Assembly (NCBI RefSeq): GCF_000696305.2
Contig: NZ_AOMT01000023.1
Span: 35,132-99,131, forward strand
DNA from: Moraxella bovoculi 237
Lineage (GTDB): Bacteria > Pseudomonadota > Gammaproteobacteria > Pseudomonadales > Moraxellaceae
Direction: 5' to 3'
DNA: 64,000 nt
The translations under genes and the position numbers were made by a program. The notes beneath the pieces were generated by a model. The model was not told where the DNA came from. It did no database searches and worked only from the letters and a program-made list of their open reading frames with translations. Below are positions 58,491 to 64,000 of this stretch, one piece after another (position 1 is the first letter of the stretch; each line of letters opens with the position of its first letter).

Positions 58491-59160
58491 TCTTATCTGA
58501 TTGAATAATGCCTTTTTGTATGTCTATCATAAAATCTCTTTTAAAATAGAAGGCGTGATTTTTGTTTGAGACCATTCTGCCTAGATGATGAGAATAAATC
58601 GGATTATACTCGCCATTTTTACGCTTAGCATCCTTACTTCTGATTTGGATATACTGACCGTTTGATGTGTGAATAAATCCGTCATCAGCATTACTTATAT
58701 CAAAGAGAATTTTTTGCTTAATATTTTTAAAATCTTGTTGCAGAATTGACAATAATCGATGATTATTCTGGATTTCAATATGATAAGCGGGTAGAAAATA
58801 CCAATCTTCTGGATTATTGGATTCTTTACAGACTGGTAGATATAATAAATTACCTATCTTAGTAAACAATCGATTAGTTTGATTGTTTCCAAAAAACAGC
58901 TCATCAAAATCTTTGGATATTTGAGTGATAAACATTGTTTCTTTTGGTATGCCATTTTTATCAGATTTATTGGTTTTTAATTCACCGTCATCAAAATCGG
59001 TTAGGTTGCTATTATTAGGTATATCCAACAGCTGTTGCAAAAATTGACCTGTATTTCCTTTATTGATAGTAAAAGATGTAATGTCTTCTTGCCTTTTTAA
59101 TTCACGAAATGGTTTGTAGTAAAGTTGTGGCAACTTTGAAAAAACATCTGTTAGTTTCAT
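58483..59160 (-). CDS. MutH/Sau3AI-family endonuclease, single domain
   Basis: A 225-residue protein that aligns in order with E. coli Mut[14 protein letters not shown] (MutH KGWIGVLLEIWLG) near 35-48, [11 protein letters not shown] near 56-66 (MutH DFAALGVELKT, with catalytic Asp, Glu and Lys), [10 protein letters not shown] (GRPLETTFVC), LLYLPVC (VLWIPVE), [12 protein letters not shown] near 175 (GEYLQIRPKAAN) and AFYFKRDF (GFYLKKNF). The Glu of MutH helix EIWLG is Gln here. MutH cuts at GATC; Sau3AI is a two-domain restriction enzyme of this fold. Between two GATC-type methylase genes it is most likely the restriction nuclease of the island. A GTG at 59166 is an alternative start. Confidence 0.82.
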   Translation of the reverse strand: MKLTDVFSKLPQLYYKPFRELKRQEDITSFTINKGNTGQFLQQLLDIPNNSNLTDFDDGELKTNKSDKNGIPKETMFITQISKDFDELFFGNNQTNRLFTKIGNLLYLPVCKESNNPEDWYFLPAYHIEIQNNHRLLSILQQDFKNIKQKILFDISNADDGFIHTSNGQYIQIRSKDAKRKNGEYNPIYSHHLGRMVSNKNHAFYFKRDFMIDIQKGIIQSDKII

Positions 59161-59173
59161 AAACACAACTCTT

Positions 59174-59716
59174 TTATATCAAATTATTATTTTCTAGGCG
59201 TTGGTATAGCATATTTCTGCCGCTCCAATTCCAGTATGTTATATCCTGCTCAATAAATAACCATTTAAGGGCTAAGCAAACTTCTTCACAGGTTAATATT
59301 CCAAATGGGATGTCTAATTTTCGTAACAAATTTAAATCTATATTTTGGCAATTATATATATCTAGTATGTATGATTTTAGTGCCTCATATTCGATAGGTC
59401 GGTGTTGTTTTTTTATTAATAAGTCATTGATAATTTCTTCGTGCTTAGGGCGGTCTTTAAAAGGACCTTTCGATCTGAATTCAATACCTTCAAGATGTAC
59501 AGTAAAATCCATACCTTTGTTTAATACAGCTGGTCTTTTGATTTTGATAATACACCCACTAATACAATACTCTACTATATAATGATACTTGCTTGCCAAT
59601 TCTCCTTTACCTTGACCAGGATTTTCTTGCAAAAATTTTAAAACTACAAATTTTCGTATGGCTTGTCGTGTATTAAGGTTGCTAGGCAATCTCATCTCTT
59701 CATTGTAAAGTGGCAT
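59174..59716 (-). CDS. Unidentified 180-residue R-M accessory protein
   Basis: I do not recognise its family. It begins two bases after the XRE stop, with AGGATTAAAT before its ATG, and ends 13 bases before the endonuclease, so the three form one transcript. N-terminal residues 10-45 are helical and basic (NTRQAIRKFVVLKFLQE). A central RPAVLNKGMDFTVHLEG (residues 72-88), followed by KDRPKHEEIINDL, looks like a conserved core. The end has TYWNWSGRNMLYQRLE, rich in aromatic residues. It could be a specificity or accessory subunit of the endonuclease, or a second nuclease component; this is inference from position. Confidence 0.7.
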   Translation of the reverse strand: MPLYNEEMRLPSNLNTRQAIRKFVVLKFLQENPGQGKGELASKYHYIVEYCISGCIIKIKRPAVLNKGMDFTVHLEGIEFRSKGPFKDRPKHEEIINDLLIKKQHRPIEYEALKSYILDIYNCQNIDLNLLRKLDIPFGILTCEEVCLALKWLFIEQDITYWNWSGRNMLYQRLENNNLI

Positions 59717-59718
59717 AT

Positions 59719-59943
59719 TTAATCCTTGTTTTCAAAATCAAACAGCTCAGCCAAACTCGTCTCAAACGCTTTGGCAAAGATTTCAAGATTAAGCAACGCA
59801 GGATTGCGTTCACCACGCTCTATCATACCGATATAATTATGATGAAAACCAGTGATTTCACCCAATTGTTCTTGGGTAAGATTACGCTGTTTTCGTAGTG
59901 TGCGGATTCGTTCACCGAACTGTGTTAAAGTTGTATGTTTCAT
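59719..59943 (-). CDS. XRE-family controller protein of the R-M island
   Basis: A 74-residue helix-turn-helix protein (MKHTTLTQFGERIRTLRKQRNLTQEQLGEITGFHHNYIGMIERGERNPALLNLEIF). The size, isolated HTH and place at the head of the nuclease operon are those of restriction-modification C proteins, which delay nuclease expression. The ATG at 59943 has no ribosome site, as is common for leaderless C-protein transcripts; the frame goes up to 59985. A C-box was not identified with confidence in the 140 bp shared with the divergent methylase. Confidence 0.85.
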   Translation of the reverse strand: MKHTTLTQFGERIRTLRKQRNLTQEQLGEITGFHHNYIGMIERGERNPALLNLEIFAKAFETSLAELFDFENKD

Positions 59944-60086
59944 TTGACATATTTTGCATTTTTTGATAAAATTTAACACACACAATAAGTGTTATTTTAA
60001 AAATCATCTAAGTCTTTATTTTGCTACATCAGAGTCTTGGTTTCAAACTTCTTGGTTTTTTAATTTTGTAGGATTGGTTGTATTTT

Positions 60087-60899
60087 ATGTTGCATTTTTC
60101 ATCGGTAAATCAAGATTTTTTGCTTTTTTGTGGCAATAGCATAAAAATTATGCAAGAAATGGATGAAAAATCTGTCAATATGATATTTGCCGATCCGCCC
60201 TATTTTTTATCCAATGATGGATTAACTGTTAAAAATGGTATCATTCAATCTGTTAATAAAGGTGAATGGGATAAAAATGATAATGAAAAAGAGATTTATG
60301 ATTTTAATAATGAATGGATAAAACAATCCAGACGATTATTAAAAGACAATGGCACGATTTGGATAAGTGGCACACATCATAATATTTTTAGTATTGGTCA
60401 AGTATTAAAAGAAAATAACTTTAAACTATTAAATATGATAACTTGGGAAAAACCCAATCCGCCTCCAAATTTTTCTTGTCGTTATTTTACTTATTCAACC
60501 GAATGGATAATATGGGCTAGAAAATATTCTAAAATACCACATTATTTCAATTACGATTTAATGAAAAAATTAAATGACAATAAACAGCAAAAAGATGTTT
60601 GGCGATTGCCTTCGGTGGGTAGCTGGGAAAAGACACAGGGTAAGCACCCAACCCAAAAACCACTTGGGCTGTTAGCTCGTATCATATTAGCATCAACTCA
60701 AAAAGGAGATTTAATCCTTGATCCGTTTTCAGGATCTGGCACAACAGGCATTGCAAGTGTATTATTAGACAGAAATTATATCGGTATTGAACAAGAATTG
60801 GAATTTTTGGAGCTATCTAAAAGGCGTTATCAAGCAATGACACTTGAATCAAAATATGAATTTAAACAAAAAATTCGTGAGCAAATCAGTATAATTTAA
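60087..60899 (+). CDS. Second DNA adenine methyltransferase, DpnA/MboC-like (beta class)
   Basis: A 270-residue methylase with motif order catalytic DPPY first (FADPPYFLSNDGL near residue 36) and SAM-binding DPFSGSGTTGIAS near 215 last, so a beta-class N6-adenine (or N4) enzyme. HPTQKPLGLLARII near 190 is typical of the group. It matches the second, DpnA-type methylase of GATC systems, which can act on single-stranded DNA during transformation, and the MboC length of about 273 residues (from memory). Start at ATG 60087 or TTG 60078. It is separated from the Dam-type gene by the inverted nuclease operon. Confidence 0.9.
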   Translation: MLHFSSVNQDFLLFCGNSIKIMQEMDEKSVNMIFADPPYFLSNDGLTVKNGIIQSVNKGEWDKNDNEKEIYDFNNEWIKQSRRLLKDNGTIWISGTHHNIFSIGQVLKENNFKLLNMITWEKPNPPPNFSCRYFTYSTEWIIWARKYSKIPHYFNYDLMKKLNDNKQQKDVWRLPSVGSWEKTQGKHPTQKPLGLLARIILASTQKGDLILDPFSGSGTTGIASVLLDRNYIGIEQELEFLELSKRRYQAMTLESKYEFKQKIREQISII

Positions 60900-60985
60900 C
60901 CGCAAAAGAAAAAGCCGTAGAAATGGCAATTAAGGAGAAATGTGGTGGGTGCACGTTGATACAAGCATTTTTTGCATTATGTATG

Positions 60986-61909
60986 TCAATAATTTAGCGG
61001 ATTAACCCCCCCCAACAATCCCCTCACCACCCTAAACACCCCACAATGCCCCTCCACCACCGTATCCACATCGTCCGAATAGCCCCCACCCATGACGACA
61101 GCGACAGGTATGCCGTAGCGGTGGGCGACACTTAGCACCATTTCATCACGCTCATGACAGCCTTGCATGGACAACGACAGCTTACCGAGCTTATCGGTGG
61201 CAAGCACGTCCACGCCCGCCTGATAAAAGATAAAATCAGGACAAAACTCATCAATCAATCTGGGCAATGTACCCGCCAGCACGCCCAAATACTCATCATC
61301 GCCCGTGCCGTCATCAAGCTCGATGTCTAGGTCGGACGGCGGTTTGATAAAGGGGTAGTTCTTTTTGCCGTGCATACTAAACACAAAAACATGGGGATTG
61401 TCCGCCATGATAGACGCATTGCCATTACCCTGATGTACGTCCAAATCCACGCTCAAAATGCGTTTGGCTTGCCCTCGTGCCAAGAGTAGATTGCTTGCCA
61501 CGCACACGTCATTAAACACACAAAAGCCCTCGCCATGCCCTGCAAATCCGTGATGCGTTCCGCCCGATGTGGACAGCGATATGCCGTATTCTTTGGCGTA
61601 TAAGGCGCATTCATAGGTGGCGTGCGTGATGTAGCGTTCTCGTTTGACAAGCTCTGCCGACATGGGCAGACCGATTTTGCGGATTTCTTTGTCGGTTAGT
61701 GTGCCTGTTTTTAATTTGTGCCAATAGTCGGCGGTGTGGGTGGTTAGGATTTCTTGCTCGGAGAGTAGTTGGGGGTGAAATAGGTTGTCGGGCGTGATAA
61801 CGCCTTCTTGGAGTAGTTTTTGGGGAATTAGGTTGTATTTTGCCATAGGAAAGCGGTGGGACGCTGGCACACTATGGCAAAATAGGGGCGAGTGGGCGAT
61901 TTTTAGCAT
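60986..61909 (-). CDS. Histone-deacetylase-superfamily hydrolase
   Basis: A 307-residue zinc amidohydrolase. Active-site His pair TSGGTHHGFAGHGEGFCVFNDV near residue 113-134, metal ligands DLDVHQGNG near 152-160 and DVLATDKLGKLSLS near 232-245, followed by MGGGYSDD near 280. Bacterial members deacetylate acetylpolyamines or acetoin-related compounds; the substrate cannot be named. A C8 tract at 61006-61013 lies in its last codons. No GATC was seen. It follows the YbjN-like gene by 3 bases. Confidence 0.9.
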   Translation of the reverse strand: MLKIAHSPLFCHSVPASHRFPMAKYNLIPQKLLQEGVITPDNLFHPQLLSEQEILTTHTADYWHKLKTGTLTDKEIRKIGLPMSAELVKRERYITHATYECALYAKEYGISLSTSGGTHHGFAGHGEGFCVFNDVCVASNLLLARGQAKRILSVDLDVHQGNGNASIMADNPHVFVFSMHGKKNYPFIKPPSDLDIELDDGTGDDEYLGVLAGTLPRLIDEFCPDFIFYQAGVDVLATDKLGKLSLSMQGCHERDEMVLSVAHRYGIPVAVVMGGGYSDDVDTVVEGHCGVFRVVRGLLGGVNPLNY

Positions 61910-61912
61910 GGC

Positions 61913-62527
61913 TTATTGGGCGGTGTGGGTGGGCGTAAAAAATCCACTGTCCGACTCTTGGGGTAGGTCGTTATAATCATTGAGATAGTCGTGAATGATG
62001 GGGCTGGGCTCACTCTCCGCCATCGCTTCGTCGAATAGTCGCTGTGCGATCTCGGTCAGCCCCGCCACGCCTTGTAGGTAGCAGCCGAGCGCCTTATCAC
62101 TAAGGGTGCTGAATTCGGCATCGATTGACATCTTTACGCGCACCTCGCCATCAAAAGGGTCTAATTCAATGCTACCAAAAGCGATGTTAAGATTGGCGCG
62201 GGCGATTTTCATTAATATGGAAGCGTAGTGGCTTGGCGGCACGGTCTCGGTCAGCACGCCAAAGATGGCAACCAGTTGATTATTCTCATTGACGCGGAAC
62301 ACACACGTCCAGTCTGATTGATTGTCCGTGAAACTTAAAATCATGTGGTGCGTGCGCATCTCGGCATCTTCTTCGGGTGTACGATGTTCGTATTTCCAGC
62401 CTTGCTTATCGAGCCACGCCATGATGCGCATACTGACTGCGTGACGGTGTGCATCTTCGCTGGGCTCTGGCTTGGTTGGGGTGTCAGGTTTTTGGAGTAA
62501 TTGTTTTAATTTGTCTAGGATTTTCAT
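61913..62527 (-). CDS. YbjN-like type III secretion-chaperone-fold protein
   Basis: A 204-residue protein from the ATG at 62527 (MKILDKLKQLLQK); the frame opens at 62590. After a Pro-rich linker (residues 15-25) comes a domain of the YbjN/CesT-like fold: WLDKQGWKYEHRT, HHMILSFTDNQSDWTCVFRV, ARANLNIAFGSIELDPFDGEVRVKMSIDAE. This fold often acts as a sensory or chaperone domain. Role unknown. It probably forms an operon with the downstream HDAC-like gene, though their GATC content differs. Confidence 0.75.
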   Translation of the reverse strand: MKILDKLKQLLQKPDTPTKPEPSEDAHRHAVSMRIMAWLDKQGWKYEHRTPEEDAEMRTHHMILSFTDNQSDWTCVFRVNENNQLVAIFGVLTETVPPSHYASILMKIARANLNIAFGSIELDPFDGEVRVKMSIDAEFSTLSDKALGCYLQGVAGLTEIAQRLFDEAMAESEPSPIIHDYLNDYNDLPQESDSGFFTPTHTAQ

Positions 62528-62663
62528 GATGATTTGGTGTTTGGTTTTATTGTTAAATTGTAGCCCAAAGGGGGAGATTATGCAAAGCAAATCACCAAAC
62601 TTATTGAAAATTCGGTTTTGCTTGGGGCGGATTTTTGGTATTATTAGCCATATTTTTTAACTG

Positions 62664-63296
62664 ATGTGTGCTATGACGGCTTTTGATAAATCGCCCATCG
62701 TAACCTTGGATGATGTGGATGTGCAGCGCGGTGAATTTGTGCTGTGCCAAGGGGTGAATCTAACCTTGGATGCGGGCGATATTTGCCATTTGATTGGTGA
62801 AAATGGCTTGGGCAAGACGACGCTGTTATCTCAGATTGCAGGTCTTTTGCCGATGGTGTCGGGCAGGGTTGTTTATCATCGATGCGACATACATCCTGTG
62901 TATGTGTCGCATCAGCTGGGCATTAGTGGCAGTCTGACGGTGGCGCAGAATTTGGCGTTCTTATTGTCGCTGTATGGCGTGGATGCGCATCGCGATGTGA
63001 TTGATTATGCGCTGGAGCAAGTGGGACTGTATGGGCTGAACGACATCTCTAGTGTGCAGCTATCAGCAGGACAGATGCGCCGTGTGGGGCTGTCACGACT
63101 GTTCGTGCTGTCGCCTGATGAGTCGCCATTTTGGCTGCTTGATGAGCCGCTGACGGCGCTGGATGTGCAGATGGTGGCACAGATTGAGAATCGTATCAGT
63201 GATTTTGTGGATCAAGGCGGTACGGTGCTGATGACTAGTCATCAAGCCATCGGCATAAAGACGGGCGTGCTGGATCTGGCGGAGTTTGCATTATGA
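62664..63296 (+). CDS. ccmA: Cytochrome c biogenesis ATPase CcmA
   Basis: An ABC ATPase of 210 residues (207 if the second ATG at 62673 is used) that powers release of holo-CcmE. Walker A GENGLGKTTLL near residue 49-59, signature LSAGQMRRVGLSRL near 135-148 and Walker B WLLDEPLTALD near 160. It overlaps ccmB (ATGATG at the junction). The start lacks an obvious ribosome site. First gene of a ccm operon continuing out of the window. Confidence 0.95.
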   Translation: MCAMTAFDKSPIVTLDDVDVQRGEFVLCQGVNLTLDAGDICHLIGENGLGKTTLLSQIAGLLPMVSGRVVYHRCDIHPVYVSHQLGISGSLTVAQNLAFLLSLYGVDAHRDVIDYALEQVGLYGLNDISSVQLSAGQMRRVGLSRLFVLSPDESPFWLLDEPLTALDVQMVAQIENRISDFVDQGGTVLMTSHQAIGIKTGVLDLAEFAL

Positions 63297-63967
63297 TGAA
63301 AAATGCCTTTGGCTCAATGCTGCTTCGTGAATGGCGCATCAAGCGTCAAGGCGCGGTTCAGTGGCTGTTCCCTTTGATGATTTTTTTGATTATCATTACG
63401 CTGTTTCCGTTGGCGGTGGGCAGTGAGTCTGCGCTGTTATTGCGCCTTGCCACGTCAGCCGTATGGATCGCCGCGCTGTTATCCTTGGTGATGGGTGTGG
63501 ATGATTTATTTAAGGCGGACATGGAGAATGGCACATTGGCGCAGCTGGTGGTGTCGGGTTCACCCTTGTCGGTATGGGTTTTTGCACGATTATTGGTGCA
63601 TTGGCTGTTTAGTGCAGGCTTTGTGGCGGTCTTGTCACTTTTGGTCAATCCGTTATTTAACATGCCTTTTGATGAGACGCTCATGCTCATGCTGTCGATC
63701 ATTGTGGGGTCGCCGCTCATGCTCATGCTGTCTGCGATCGCAAGCAGCTTGGTGCTGTCTTTGAAGAATGGCGCGGTGCTGGTGCCGCTCATTGCACTAC
63801 CCATGCAGCTGCCTGTGCTGATCTTTGCCACAGGGGCGGTGGATCTATACGCAACAGGGCTTAATGGCTTACCGACGTTGGCGCTACTGGGCGCCATGAG
63901 CATCATCGCTGTGATCGTTACGCCGTGGGTGGTGGCGCAGATTCTAAAGATGGCTTGGTCGAGCTGA
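63293..63967 (+). CDS. ccmB: Heme exporter subunit CcmB
   Basis: A 224-residue membrane protein with six helices, the ABC transporter partner of CcmA in cytochrome c maturation. LLREWRIKRQGAVQWLFPLMIFLIIITLFPLA (residues 10-41) and DDLFKADMENGTLAQLVVSGSP (near 69-90) are characteristic. The start overlaps the ccmA stop by four bases. Confidence 0.95.
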   Translation: MMKNAFGSMLLREWRIKRQGAVQWLFPLMIFLIIITLFPLAVGSESALLLRLATSAVWIAALLSLVMGVDDLFKADMENGTLAQLVVSGSPLSVWVFARLLVHWLFSAGFVAVLSLLVNPLFNMPFDETLMLMLSIIVGSPLMLMLSAIASSLVLSLKNGAVLVPLIALPMQLPVLIFATGAVDLYATGLNGLPTLALLGAMSIIAVIVTPWVVAQILKMAWSS

Positions 63968-63973
63968 TCACTT

Positions 63974-64000
63974 ATGTGTATGCCAAACAAAAAAACCGCT
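63974..64000 (+). CDS. ccmC: Start of a further ccm gene (probably ccmC), cut by window edge
   Basis: An ATG at 63974 (or 63980) opens MCMPNKKTA, with six bases after the ccmB stop. Gene order in ccm operons predicts CcmC. Only nine codons are visible, so identity rests on position. Confidence 0.4.

Noticed and set aside
57603..60899. Prophage or integrative element
   Set aside because: No integrase, direct repeats or phage genes; the island holds only restriction-modification genes.

Overview
The window looks like chromosomal DNA of a Moraxella species (Gammaproteobacteria, Moraxellaceae). Evidence: a GDSL-lipase autotransporter resembling McaP of M. catarrhalis, two DNA adenine methylase genes whose lengths and types recall the MboI system of M. 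bovis, a membrane C13 peptidase typical of Acinetobacter and Moraxella, and the general gene mix. No rRNA, tRNA, CRISPR array or complete IS element was seen. Most genes are housekeeping genes in short operons separated by clear hairpin terminators.

Layout. 1-6.4 kb: a truncated DUF4105 outer-membrane protein, an NAD-dependent epimerase, penicillin-binding protein 1A, and a small lipoprotein behind a promoter with a Fur-like palindrome. 6.4-15.7 kb: the 2-methylcitrate (propionate) locus on the minus strand, with a LysR regulator, prpB, prpC, a secreted E-like protein, acnD, an inserted AT-rich AAA ATPase with a HEPN-like C-terminus, and prpF. 16-25 kb: a DUF4212/sodium-solute symporter pair, tsaD, a C13 peptidase, gdhA, a His-tailed SafE-type transporter with ccoS (59 codons), and a META-like lipoprotein. 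25-31 kb: selO, a fatty-acid desaturase divergent from a TetR regulator with a DesT-like operator between them, a broken MliC-like lysozyme inhibitor lipoprotein preceded by 13-bp tandem repeats, and nhaA. 31-49 kb: a subtilisin autotransporter, transporters, a ParB-like gene coupled to a broken XRE gene, coaBC, tandem fadD paralogues, rph, hemJ, the GDSL autotransporter and bioB. 49-57.5 kb: SCP2, serB, an AhpA/YtjB-like protein, small acidic proteins, two YbjQ-like genes and valS. 57.5-60.9 kb: a restriction-modification island. 61-64 kb: a histone-deacetylase-like hydrolase, a YbjN-like protein and the start of a ccm operon.

Most interesting: (1) the restriction-modification island pairs two MboI/DpnII-type GATC methylases with a single-domain MutH-family endonuclease, an unidentified 180-residue protein and an XRE controller, the last three inverted between the methylases. 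(2) Genes fall into two classes by GATC content. acnD, prpC, prpF, coaBC, the AAA ATPase, the dicarboxylate symporter and the HDAC-like gene have none that I could find, while neighbours such as the symporter at 16.3-18.1 kb have about one per 110 bp. This suggests genome mosaicism shaped by GATC-directed restriction. (3) The AAA-HEPN gene inside the propionate locus looks like a single-gene defence element.
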